Shown one piece after another: positions 16,957-25,411 of a stretch of 54,441 bases of DNA. Below the pieces are notes generated by a model. It did no database searches and was not told the DNA's origin. It was given only the letters and a program-made list of their open reading frames with translations. Each line of letters begins with the position of its first letter. Position 1 is the first letter of the stretch. The translations under genes were made by a program, and so were the position numbers. This DNA is from an uncultured bacterium (lineage in GTDB: Bacteria > Bacillota > Clostridia > Oscillospirales > CAG-272): assembly GCA_949293405.1 (NCBI GenBank), contig CASFDI010000101.1:1-54441 (forward strand). The letters are read 5' to 3'.

Positions 16957-17445
16957 TCACAGTTCCCCATGCGAAAACAGAAGATCACGCGCCGTTACGG
17001 TCAGCACACCATAGGAAGGTACGCGATCATCAGGATGACCGAGACTGCCCGGATTGAAGAGGTAGAACGGCTTCTCCCCATCTGACACATATTGCAAGAG
17101 CCGCTGATGCGTGTGGCCGAACAGAAGCGCGTCGTATCCTTCGCGGTATCCGATGCGGCACAGATGCCCCAGCCCACCTTTGACACCGAAACGGTGACCG
17201 TGTGTCAGAAAGAACCGTCTGCCGAACAGTTCCACCGGCAACTCATCCGGTAAGGAAGAAAACACATCACAATTGCCCCGTACGGCGAACAAAGTGACCT
17301 GCGGAAAAGAGCGGCAAACATCGTGTACCTCCCGCTCTCCGTCACCCAGGAAAAAGAGCGCCTGTGCCTCAGGATGTGATGCGAGCACACGCTCCAGGCG
17401 GTCCGCGCGGCCGTGTATATCCGAGACGATCAGAACAGTGGACAT
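16957..17445 (-). CDS. YfcE/MJ0936-family metallophosphodiesterase
   Basis: A 162-residue calcineurin-like phosphoesterase with the full metal-binding set: VSDIHG, FLGDGE, VRGNCD, LTHGHRFG, FGHTH and NPGSLG. Short proteins of this family hydrolyse phosphodiesters in vitro; their natural substrate is generally unknown. GGAGG four bases before the ATG at 17445 sets the start, although the frame is open 120 bases further up. It is followed after one base by the TIM-barrel gene. Confidence 0.9.
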   Translation of the reverse strand: MSTVLIVSDIHGRADRLERVLASHPEAQALFFLGDGEREVHDVCRSFPQVTLFAVRGNCDVFSSLPDELPVELFGRRFFLTHGHRFGVKGGLGHLCRIGYREGYDALLFGHTHQRLLQYVSDGEKPFYLFNPGSLGHPDDRVPSYGVLTVTARDLLFSHGEL

Positions 17446-17520
17446 AAAACCTCCGGAAAATGGAACAGAAACCGGCCCTGCGGCATATGCTGTGAATGTA
17501 TCACCGCAAGGGAGGATTTC

Positions 17521-17754
17521 ATGATGAAAATTGATCAGAATGCAGTCCGTGAACTGCTCAGCCACAGCGATGCAGAAGTCTGGCAGACGATACGTCAGAT
17601 CGCGGGATCCAAGGGATTCCGCCTGCCTGAAAAAACACCCGATCCCGCTCAGATGCAGAAACTGCGCGCCACTCTGGGCGACCCTTCCGGTATCCGGCTG
17701 GGAGACGCCATCCGCATCGTAAACGAATACAGAAAAGAGGAGCGGAAGTCATGA
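17521..17754 (+). CDS. small helical protein of unknown function (first of three)
   Basis: A 77-residue hydrophilic protein, predicted all-helical, beginning KIDQNAVRELLSHSDAEVW. It contains no catalytic motif, signal peptide or membrane segment. GGGAGG eight bases before the ATG (a second ATG follows at once) supports the start. The stop overlaps the next gene in ATGA, and a third gene follows two bases later, so the three are clearly one operon. From memory the pattern (helical small protein, second protein with a YLSERR motif, third with a paired hydrophobic tail) recurs in Clostridia; I could not verify this. The function is unknown. Confidence 0.65.
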   Translation: MMKIDQNAVRELLSHSDAEVWQTIRQIAGSKGFRLPEKTPDPAQMQKLRATLGDPSGIRLGDAIRIVNEYRKEERKS

Positions 17755-18134
17755 GCGAGGGGACGCCGGATCTTTCGGCATTGATCAGCAGTCTGATGCA
17801 GGATCCTGCCGCGCTGGAAAAACTGCGTACCCTTGCAGGCGCTTTCCTGAGCGGGGGCTCGCCTGCCCCCCGGGAAGAGAGCAATACAGCGGCGCAGGTG
17901 TCCGAGACTGCGGAAGAAACGATTCCCACGGCGGCCGTCCCCCAAACACCGCCCTCACCTGCTCTCAAGGGGTTGTCGCTTCCTTTGTCACGCAACAGAC
18001 TGCACCGTCAGTGCTCGCTTCTGCGTGCGCTGCGCCCCTATCTGTCCGAGCGGCGTGCCGAAGCCATCGACACCTTTGTGCGTACGGAAGAAGTACTGTC
18101 CCTTCTGGGAAGCGACCAGGATGAAAGGAGATAG
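17751..18134 (+). CDS. small two-part protein of unknown function (second of three)
   Basis: 127 residues. An N-terminal helical part (SALISSLMQDPAALEKLRTL) is joined by a Pro/Ala/Glu-rich, probably disordered, linker (about 40-78) to a C-terminal helical part. That part reads CSLLRALRPYLSERRAEAID and looks like a conserved interaction module. There is no signal peptide or membrane segment. It overlaps the first gene by four bases and is two bases from the third. The linker makes it a candidate scaffold between the soluble first protein and the membrane-tailed third one, but that is inference. Confidence 0.62.
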   Translation: MSEGTPDLSALISSLMQDPAALEKLRTLAGAFLSGGSPAPREESNTAAQVSETAEETIPTAAVPQTPPSPALKGLSLPLSRNRLHRQCSLLRALRPYLSERRAEAIDTFVRTEEVLSLLGSDQDERR

Positions 18135-18136
18135 CC

Positions 18137-18487
18137 ATGTACAGCCGCAATTTCGGTGAAGAGGAGGCACTGCGCATACCACCGGATTACAGTGGAAGCG
18201 CCTTTGCACCCCAAGATAACGATGAGGACCCGGCAATACATATTGAAGAGATGCAGCAGTCAGCCGAGCCGGAAAGTAAACAGGAAGCACCGGTTGCGCC
18301 CGCCGGTGCCTGTCCTGCCAAACGGCGTCTGCCCTTCTCCCTTCCCTTCAGGCTTCCCTTTTTCTCATCAGGGGGAGATTTTTCCGAAGAGTTGCTGATC
18401 ATCGCCATGATTCTGCTGGTGATGATGGGAGGAGAGGAAGACGATCCGACTGTGCTGATCCTGATCCTGCTTCTTCTGATCCGCTGA
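18137..18487 (+). CDS. small protein with paired hydrophobic C-terminal tail, unknown function (third of three)
   Basis: 116 residues. The first 75 are polar and acidic. A Pro/Phe-rich segment follows, then two short hydrophobic stretches (about 90-100 and 105-116) separated by an acidic GGEEDD turn, the chain ending in LILLLLIR. This resembles a membrane hairpin or a self-assembling tail. AAAGGAG precedes the start by seven bases. It converges on polC, whose stop lies five bases beyond, with no terminator between. Confidence 0.62.
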   Translation: MYSRNFGEEEALRIPPDYSGSAFAPQDNDEDPAIHIEEMQQSAEPESKQEAPVAPAGACPAKRRLPFSLPFRLPFFSSGGDFSEELLIIAMILLVMMGGEEDDPTVLILILLLLIR

Positions 18488-18492
18488 GCCGC

Positions 18493-21400
18493 TCAGAAGA
18501 AAGAAAACTGATTGGTTTCCGACAAGCCCTCAAGCGCCCCGTTGCGCCGGAGGATCTCCACGACCGCTTTGGTCAACCCGGCTTTCTGCCTCAGGTCATC
18601 AACAGAGAAAATTTCACCTTGGCTGCGCACCTGCACAATGCGCTGAGCTGCCGTGTCCCCGACACCGCCCAAGGAGTTGAAGGGCATGCGGATCTTTCCG
18701 TTTTCGGGCAGGAATGCACTTGCATCCGAGTGTTGCAGACTCACAGGCAGAAAGCGGATTCCCCGGGCAAGCGCCTCGCCTACCAGCTGTAGTGTAGTCA
18801 CCATATCGCTTTCCTTCTGGGTTGCTTCATTGCCTTTTTTCTGAATTTCAGCAATGGTATCAAAAACATGTTTCTTGCCTTTCATGACAATTTCAGCGTC
18901 AAACCCCCCCGGAGCAACAGTCAGAAATGCGGCATAAAATTCCATCGGATAATGAATTTTATACCATCCCAAACGAATGGCGCTCATGACATAAGCGGCC
19001 GCGTGTGCCTTCGGGAACATGTATTTGATCTTCTTGCACGAACCGATATACCAGTCCGGCACCCCATGGGCACGCATGTCTGCCTCCCATTCGGGTGTCA
19101 GGCCTTTCCCTTTCCGGACCGATTCCATAATTTTGAACGCCTGGCTGTTTTCCAGCCCGTAACGGATCAGGTCCAGCATGATGCCGTCACGCGTTCCGAT
19201 TACTTTTGAAATATCGCAGATACCCTGCTTGATCAGATCCTGCGCATTGCCCAGCCACACATTGGTCCCGTGCGTCAGTCCGGAAATCTGAAGCAGATCG
19301 GCAAAGTTCTTCGGCTTTGCATCCAGAAGCACACCCTGAATGAAGTGCGTGCCCATCTCGGGCAAGCCGTATGTACCCAGCTGACAGCCCCCGATTTCCT
19401 CCGGCGTGACCCCAAGCGGCTTGGTGCTGGCGAACAATTCGTAGACCGCTTTGTCATTCATTTTCACATCCATGACCGATGTGTTGGTATACCGTTCCAG
19501 CATCTTGTACTTGGTGGGCATATCATGACCCAGCTCGTCCAGTTTCAGAATGGTATCGTGCAGGTAAGAAAACTGGAAATGCGTTGTGATGATATCGGAA
19601 CGGGGATCATCCGCCGGGTGCTGCACCGGCGTGAAATCGTGCACATCGTATTCCTTCGGAATAACAATGATGCCGCCGGGATGCTGACCGGTGGTTTTCT
19701 TGACCCCCATACACAGCGTCACCAGACGGGCTACCTCCGCCTTCGGCAGGGAGATGCCTTTTTCTTCCAGATACTTCACCACATAGCCGTAGGCGGTTTT
19801 GTCCGCCAGCGTCCCGATGGTTCCGGCGCGGAACACATTTCCTTCCCCGAACAACTCCTCGGTATACTTATGGACACGCCCCTGTACCTCACCCGAAAAG
19901 TTCAGATCGATATCGGGCGACTTGTCCCCGTAGAAGCCGAGGAATGTTTCAAAAGGAATGTCATGCCCGTCTGCCAGCATCATTTCCCCGCAGACCGGAC
20001 AAGCCTTGTCAGGCAGGTCAAATCCCGATCCGACCGATCCGTCCAGGAAAAACTCGGAATGGCGGCACTTGGGGCAACGGTAATGTGGCGGCAGCGGATT
20101 GACTTCCGAAATTCCCGACATGCTTGCGACCACCGAGGAGCCGACCGATCCGCGCGAGCCCACCAGATATCCCTGGCTTTCGCTGAACGCCACCAGTCGC
20201 TGCGCAATCATATACAACACCGCGAAGCCGTGCTTGATGATGGAATCCAGCTCCTTTTTCAGGCGTTGTTCCACCACCTCGGGCAACGGATCGCCATACC
20301 ACTCGTGGGCGCGGTCCCAACACAAACGGGACAGTTCTTCTTCCGCTCCGGGCATCGAAGGTGTGTAGGTACCGGGCGGAATCGGCTCAATCTCCTCAAT
20401 CATATCGGCGATTTTGCGCGGATTTTCAATCACTACCCGGTGCGCTTCCTCCTCGCCCAGATAGGCAAACTCGGCCAGCATTTCTTCCGTGTTGCGCAGG
20501 TACAGCCCGGTGTCCCGGTCCCCGTCCGAAAATTTCATGCCTTTGAGCAGGATCTTGCGTCCCAGTTCGTCCTCCTTGTTCAGGAAATGAGCATCGCAGG
20601 TGGCGACTACCGGCTTACCCAGTTTTTTACCGAGAGCCAGAATACGACGGTTCAGGTTCTGCAGAGCCAGATCATCCGCCGCTCTGCCCTCAGAAATCAG
20701 GAAACGGTTGTTACAGATCGGCTGGATTTCCAGATAATCATAAAAAGAAGCAATTTCCTCAAGCGTGTCCTCGGGCAGCCCGTCCAGCACCGCGCTGAAC
20801 AACTCTCCCGCTTCGCAGGCGGAACCGATCAGCAGCCCTTCCCTGTACTGCTCAATAACACTTTTCGGCATGCGCGGGTACCGCCGGTAAAAATCGAGGT
20901 AACTGCGGGAAATCAGCGTATACAGGTTTTTAAGTCCGACCTTGTTTTTTGCAAACAGAATCATATGGTGGGTCTTGAGTTTGAGCGGATCGGCTTTTTC
21001 GCTCATGGCACTCATCATTTCCGTACAATTCTGGATGCCCTCTCCGCGCAGACGCTCCAGCATGCAGAAGAAAATGCGTGCCAGCATCTCCGCATCGTCC
21101 CGGGCGCGGTGATGGTCAAAATCCCCCAACCCGTAATGCTCGGCAATGATATCCAGTTTATGCCGTTTCAGTTCCGGATTCACATACCGCGAAAGCGCCA
21201 CGGTGTCAAGATACGGATTGTCAAAGCGTATCCCCTGCCGCTCTGCCGCCACACGGATAAAGCCGGTATCAAAATTGGCGTTATGTGCGATCAGCATCCG
21301 GTCCCCGACATAGCGGAGAAATTCCGGAAGCACCTGTTCAATGTCAGGCGCATCCGCAACCATCTCATCCGAGATACCGGTCAGTTCCGTAATCTGAGCA

Positions 21401-22881
21401 GGAATCGGTACATGCGGATTGACAAAGGTCCCGTACGAATCCAGCACCTCCCCGCCCCGAATGCGGACAGCCCCGATTTCAATGATCTGGTTGTTCTGAG
21501 CGGAAAGGCCGGTGGTCTCCAGGTCGAACACCACCATCTCACTGTCAAAATCCGGCAGATCGTTTCCGTAAACCGCCCGCTCCGTATCGTCTACATAATA
21601 CGCCTCGATGCCGTACAGGATTTTTACCTTTGCCTTCTGCTTCTGCTTCTCGCGCATGATTTCGGGGAAACTCTGCACATTGCCGTGATCGGTCACGGCG
21701 ATTGCCGGATGCCCCCACCGTTCGGCGGTTGCCACCAGTTCGTCCGGACGAATCAGGGCGTCCATCTGGGACATATTGGTATGCAGATGCAGCTCCACCC
21801 GTTTCTCCGCAGCGTTGTCCTGACGCAGACGGCGGCTGATGCGTGCCAGAGCACGAATATTTGCAGACGGCTCGTTATCGAATTTATCCCGATAGATACG
21901 GCAACTTGCGGCAACCGACTGCCCGGCCTTGAGTTCCTTCAGAAAGGCGACCTCTTCCGGACTTCCGCTCTTGCGCAGATAGACCGAGGAAGCGCCGTCG
22001 GTAATACCGATGGAAGCGTTGATCCGGTCGCCCGTCCGGTTTTCCTTGGTGGTGATCTCAAATACCTCTCCTAACAGAACCGCATTGCCGCTGACATGTT
22101 CCAGCGTGGCGAGAGGCACCGGATTGCGGATCATAAACGGCTCCCCGGTCAGCATCTTCGGCTCCCCGGTCAGAAAAGTAATGTTTCCCACCAGGTACAC
22201 ATCGTCTTCCAGCTGTTCGATCCGTTCCCCCTGCACCGAAAGAGTGGCCACTCTGGTATACTGAGGCTGCTCCGGCACTTCCTGCTCACTCTGCAGCGCG
22301 CGTCTCCGCGCTGCCGCTTCCTCCGCTGCGCGGCGCTCTGCTTGTGCGGCAAACTCTGCCGCCCGACGGCGGCGTTCTTCCGTTTTCTGCTGAGCATCGG
22401 GGCTTTCGCAGATCTCCACCTCGCGCGTGATGCCGTACCGGTTACGCAGAATTCCCTGGATCAGCTGGGGCGTTCCCGACTGCTGTACCAGCTCCACACC
22501 TGAATCCGGGAACGGCAACTGCGCGCGGAACACGCGTCCGTCATCGGTCAGGAGCGCACTGTCAAAAAAGCCGGGGGTCACCGCGCCGACCCGGGTCGCT
22601 TCATCGATGATCTCCCGGAAACAGGACGGACAGAACAGCTCGGACGGGAAATGCGGCAGAAGCCGGACCGACAGCGCGCCGTAAAGTTGCCGCAGTTCAT
22701 CCTCGATTGCATAGAGCATCCCGGCGTCCACATGCGCGGAAAACTTCAGATTCACCTCGATACGCAGCGGATCCCTGCTGTACCGGACCGTGACATCGGT
22801 CGCCTGCTCCAATACCTGCCTGCGCGTGCGGTCAGGCTTATACTTGGTGAATGTTTCAAAGAAAGTCCGTCCTGTACTCAA
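18493..22881 (-). CDS. polC: DNA polymerase III alpha subunit, Gram-positive PolC type
   Basis: At 1462 residues this is the replicative polymerase of low-GC Gram-positives. An OB/N-terminal region is followed by a split PHP domain (ELHLHTNMSQMDA, near 364). The inserted DEDD 3'-5' exonuclease (FDLETTGLSAQNNQIIEIG, near 450) carries proofreading. The palm includes a zinc motif (CPKC near 939, CPVC about 35 residues later) and the catalytic PDIDLNF (near 990). An HhH region lies at the C terminus. The start is a TTG at 22881: it overlaps the ispG stop as TTGA and has GAGG seven bases upstream. It is the last gene of the long minus-strand cluster. Confidence 0.96.
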   Translation of the reverse strand: MSTGRTFFETFTKYKPDRTRRQVLEQATDVTVRYSRDPLRIEVNLKFSAHVDAGMLYAIEDELRQLYGALSVRLLPHFPSELFCPSCFREIIDEATRVGAVTPGFFDSALLTDDGRVFRAQLPFPDSGVELVQQSGTPQLIQGILRNRYGITREVEICESPDAQQKTEERRRRAAEFAAQAERRAAEEAAARRRALQSEQEVPEQPQYTRVATLSVQGERIEQLEDDVYLVGNITFLTGEPKMLTGEPFMIRNPVPLATLEHVSGNAVLLGEVFEITTKENRTGDRINASIGITDGASSVYLRKSGSPEEVAFLKELKAGQSVAASCRIYRDKFDNEPSANIRALARISRRLRQDNAAEKRVELHLHTNMSQMDALIRPDELVATAERWGHPAIAVTDHGNVQSFPEIMREKQKQKAKVKILYGIEAYYVDDTERAVYGNDLPDFDSEMVVFDLETTGLSAQNNQIIEIGAVRIRGGEVLDSYGTFVNPHVPIPAQITELTGISDEMVADAPDIEQVLPEFLRYVGDRMLIAHNANFDTGFIRVAAERQGIRFDNPYLDTVALSRYVNPELKRHKLDIIAEHYGLGDFDHHRARDDAEMLARIFFCMLERLRGEGIQNCTEMMSAMSEKADPLKLKTHHMILFAKNKVGLKNLYTLISRSYLDFYRRYPRMPKSVIEQYREGLLIGSACEAGELFSAVLDGLPEDTLEEIASFYDYLEIQPICNNRFLISEGRAADDLALQNLNRRILALGKKLGKPVVATCDAHFLNKEDELGRKILLKGMKFSDGDRDTGLYLRNTEEMLAEFAYLGEEEAHRVVIENPRKIADMIEEIEPIPPGTYTPSMPGAEEELSRLCWDRAHEWYGDPLPEVVEQRLKKELDSIIKHGFAVLYMIAQRLVAFSESQGYLVGSRGSVGSSVVASMSGISEVNPLPPHYRCPKCRHSEFFLDGSVGSGFDLPDKACPVCGEMMLADGHDIPFETFLGFYGDKSPDIDLNFSGEVQGRVHKYTEELFGEGNVFRAGTIGTLADKTAYGYVVKYLEEKGISLPKAEVARLVTLCMGVKKTTGQHPGGIIVIPKEYDVHDFTPVQHPADDPRSDIITTHFQFSYLHDTILKLDELGHDMPTKYKMLERYTNTSVMDVKMNDKAVYELFASTKPLGVTPEEIGGCQLGTYGLPEMGTHFIQGVLLDAKPKNFADLLQISGLTHGTNVWLGNAQDLIKQGICDISKVIGTRDGIMLDLIRYGLENSQAFKIMESVRKGKGLTPEWEADMRAHGVPDWYIGSCKKIKYMFPKAHAAAYVMSAIRLGWYKIHYPMEFYAAFLTVAPGGFDAEIVMKGKKHVFDTIAEIQKKGNEATQKESDMVTTLQLVGEALARGIRFLPVSLQHSDASAFLPENGKIRMPFNSLGGVGDTAAQRIVQVRSQGEIFSVDDLRQKAGLTKAVVEILRRNGALEGLSETNQFSFF

Positions 22882-23987
22882 ACCGGTTCCTCTTTCCTGT
22901 CCGGCATGCCGTCCTGCTCCGCCATACGGCGCAGCGCAGCAATCAGCACGCCGATGATTTCGTTCTCTGGGTATTTTCCGATCACTTCCCCCTTGCGGAA
23001 GAGAAGCGCCTCTCCGTTCCCGCCCGCGATCCCGATATCTGCATCGCGCGCTTCACCGGGGCCGTTGACCGCACAGCCCATAATGGCAACCTTTACGGCA
23101 AGCGAACGCAGTCCTTCCCGGTCAACCGCTTTTTCAAAATCGGAAAGAAGCGAGAAGAGATTGACTTTTGTCCTGCCGCAGGTGGGACAGGAGACAATAT
23201 TCATCCCTGCACGCCGGGAAAGTCCCAGTGCAGACAGAATGGCATGGGCGGCATGCACCTCTTCGACCGGCGGTGCGGTCAGGGAAACGCGGACCGTATC
23301 TCCGATGCCGTCTGAAAGCAGGCTGCCGATTCCCACCGCGCTTTTGACAATACCCGCAGCCGCCCCGCCCGCCTCGGTCACCCCGATGTGAAGCGGATAG
23401 TCGGTCTGTTCGCGCAGCAGCCGGTTTGCCGCGATCATGGTGGGAACATCGGATGCCTTTACCGAAAGAACAATATCCGAGAAGCCCGCATCCTCCAGCA
23501 GTTCCGCATGGTAGAGCGCGCTTTCTGCAAGCGCCTGTGCAGTGGGTGCGCCGTATTTGCTGAGAATATGCTTTTCAAGAGAGCCTCCGTTGACACCGAT
23601 CCGGATGGGAACCCCGGCGGCACGGGCGGCTGAGGCCACCTCGCGCACCCGTTCCCGGCTGCCGATATTCCCCGGATTGATGCGGATTTTCTGTGCGCCG
23701 CACCGGATGGCAGCAAGAGCAATGCGCCAGTCAAAGTGAATATCCGCGATCAGCGGCACTCGGATCCCCTGCTGCCGTGCAAGGCTGAAAATCTCTGCCG
23801 CCTCCTCGGTGGGAACGGCATAGCGCACGATGTCGCATCCTGCTTCAATCAGCTGCCGTGTCTGGGTAAGCGTTGCTTCAAAATCCATGGGATCGGTATT
23901 GGTCATCGACTGCACCGTAATCGGATAACTTCCCCCGATTCCGATCTCCCCGACCCGCACCGGCCGGCTGCTTCTGTATGTCTGCAT
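22878..23987 (-). CDS. ispG: 4-hydroxy-3-methylbut-2-enyl diphosphate synthase (flavodoxin type)
   Basis: A 369-residue GcpE/IspG, the iron-sulfur enzyme converting MEcPP to HMBPP in the MEP isoprenoid pathway. The TIM-barrel part opens with VRVGEIGIGG and YPITVQSMTNTDP. The cluster-binding region has VSCPTCGRTKVN and GCAVNGPGEARDADIGIAGG, which carry the conserved cysteines. GGAGG eight bases before the ATG at 23987 sets the start. A hairpin lies about 95 bases upstream, between it and rseP, and I see no clear promoter after it, so expression may rely on read-through from the rseP operon. Confidence 0.95.
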   Translation of the reverse strand: MQTYRSSRPVRVGEIGIGGSYPITVQSMTNTDPMDFEATLTQTRQLIEAGCDIVRYAVPTEEAAEIFSLARQQGIRVPLIADIHFDWRIALAAIRCGAQKIRINPGNIGSRERVREVASAARAAGVPIRIGVNGGSLEKHILSKYGAPTAQALAESALYHAELLEDAGFSDIVLSVKASDVPTMIAANRLLREQTDYPLHIGVTEAGGAAAGIVKSAVGIGSLLSDGIGDTVRVSLTAPPVEEVHAAHAILSALGLSRRAGMNIVSCPTCGRTKVNLFSLLSDFEKAVDREGLRSLAVKVAIMGCAVNGPGEARDADIGIAGGNGEALLFRKGEVIGKYPENEIIGVLIAALRRMAEQDGMPDRKEEPV

Positions 23988-24081
23988 TGCGTATTCCTCC
24001 AGGCTTGTCCTTTCGTTTTTTCTTCCGCAGTACGCCTCTCCGTCTCCCTGTCGGCATCCGCCCGCCGCCTGCAGGAAAACA

Positions 24082-24106
24082 GAAAACCCGGGAATCCCGG
24101 GTTTTC
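24082..24106 (-). terminator. terminator-like hairpin between rseP and ispG
   Basis: A 10-bp stem (24082-24091 with 24097-24106) with a GATTC loop on the transcript; its 3' arm ends in four Us. It may be a partial terminator that lowers ispG-polC expression relative to the upstream genes. Confidence 0.6.
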
Positions 24107-24167
24107 CAGCCGGTGCGGACCCGAACCGCACCGTCATTCACCGCGTACAGACATGCCACTGTCCGGT

Positions 24168-25367
24168 TTATCTGCGGAAAATCACAAACACATCTTTCAG
24201 ACTGATGATCGCCACGAATCCAAGCAGCACAATCAGCCCCACCGTATCAAACGCGGTCACCAGCCGCCCGGGCACTTTTTTCCGGCTGACCAGCTCTACC
24301 AGGCTGCACAGCACATGGGAGCCGTCAAGCGCAGGAATGGGCAGCAGATTGAACACGCCAAGGTTGATGGTGATAATGGCCCCCAGGAATCCCAGCGTAT
24401 AGAGAAGCGTTCCGTCCTTGGCGCTCTGGGCGCTGTCGGAAATAGCGTCAATCGTACCGATAGGCCCCGAAACCGCCTGCAGCGTATACCGGCCGGTCAC
24501 CAGATCGACCAGCGATTCCCAGACCATATTGACTACATAAGTGCATTTGTAAAAGGCGTGTTTGACAACCGTCTTGAAAGGATAGGAATGAGTGCCCGGC
24601 CGGTAATCCTCCGCCCAGACAATAAAATCGGCATTGCCGAACACCTGGCCGCTCTCCTCTATTGTGGGAAACACGACCGAAAGGGTCAGCTCTTCGTCGC
24701 CCCGCCGTACCGTCACCGGAATGGCCTGACCGACCTCGGTCACATTTCGCATCACTTCATAATACAACTGATCCGAAATATGAACCCGATTGCCCGCAAT
24801 TTCCAGAATGACATCCCCTACCTCAAGGCCGCTGTCCGCACTGGATACAGTCCCCTCTTGCACTTCGAACTTTGCAATTTCAGTACTGCCCAGCTGCGTC
24901 GTACACGCAATGATGATCATAATAATAAAGCCCAGCAACAGGTTCATCAGGGCACCCGCACTGTGAACGATCAGGCGCTGCCAGGCAGGCTTTGCTGCGA
25001 GGCACCGCGGATCGGGCTCGGCAGGCAGTGCGCGTTCTCCGGGTAAAACGCCGCCGGCATGATCGGTGCCTGAAAGGACAGGCGGCTCCGTACCGGCAGG
25101 CAGTTCATCCGCAATGCCGCCCGCCGCAGGAACCTCCTCCTGCTCCCCCAGCATGGAAACATATCCGCCAATGGGAAATGCACGCAGAGAATACAGAATC
25201 CCGCTCTTCTTTGACTCGTAGGTAATCAGTTTCGGCCCCATCCCGATCGCGAATTCATGAATCTTGACCCCGAACAGGCGCGCGGACAGATAATGCCCCA
25301 ATTCATGAATGAAAATCAGAAAACCGAAAATGAGAATTGCCAGAATTACGAACAATGCTTTGATCAT
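24168..25367 (-). CDS. rseP: RIP metalloprotease RseP/RasP (site-2 protease)
   Basis: A 399-residue intramembrane zinc protease: HELGH at 21-25 in the first membrane segment, GGYVSM loop, a PDZ domain (EVGDVILEIAGNRVHI), and the second active-site motif LLPIPALDGSH in the third segment. It cleaves membrane-embedded anti-sigma factors and signal-peptide remnants. Residues about 78-119 form a Pro/Glu/Gly-rich insertion before KPAWQRLIVH where most relatives have a short loop. The ATG at 25367 has AAAGGA upstream; the frame extends a little further. It lies 44 bases after dxr in the same transcript. Confidence 0.94.
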   Translation of the reverse strand: MIKALFVILAILIFGFLIFIHELGHYLSARLFGVKIHEFAIGMGPKLITYESKKSGILYSLRAFPIGGYVSMLGEQEEVPAAGGIADELPAGTEPPVLSGTDHAGGVLPGERALPAEPDPRCLAAKPAWQRLIVHSAGALMNLLLGFIIMIIIACTTQLGSTEIAKFEVQEGTVSSADSGLEVGDVILEIAGNRVHISDQLYYEVMRNVTEVGQAIPVTVRRGDEELTLSVVFPTIEESGQVFGNADFIVWAEDYRPGTHSYPFKTVVKHAFYKCTYVVNMVWESLVDLVTGRYTLQAVSGPIGTIDAISDSAQSAKDGTLLYTLGFLGAIITINLGVFNLLPIPALDGSHVLCSLVELVSRKKVPGRLVTAFDTVGLIVLLGFVAIISLKDVFVIFRR

Positions 25368-25411
25368 GTTTGTATCCTTTCGGAAGTGCTGCCTGCCTGC
25401 AGGCGCTGCTG

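Noticed and set aside
17446..17520. Sporulation sigma-factor promoter for the three-gene small-protein operon
   Set aside because: Fragments such as CATATG and GTATCA resemble parts of sigma-E or sigma-G sites, but no pair has acceptable spacing.
19270..22074. A very long open frame on the plus strand opposite polC
   Set aside because: It mirrors polC codon structure, has no ribosome binding site or recognisable motif, and is rich in His/Gln/Arg as expected of an antisense shadow.
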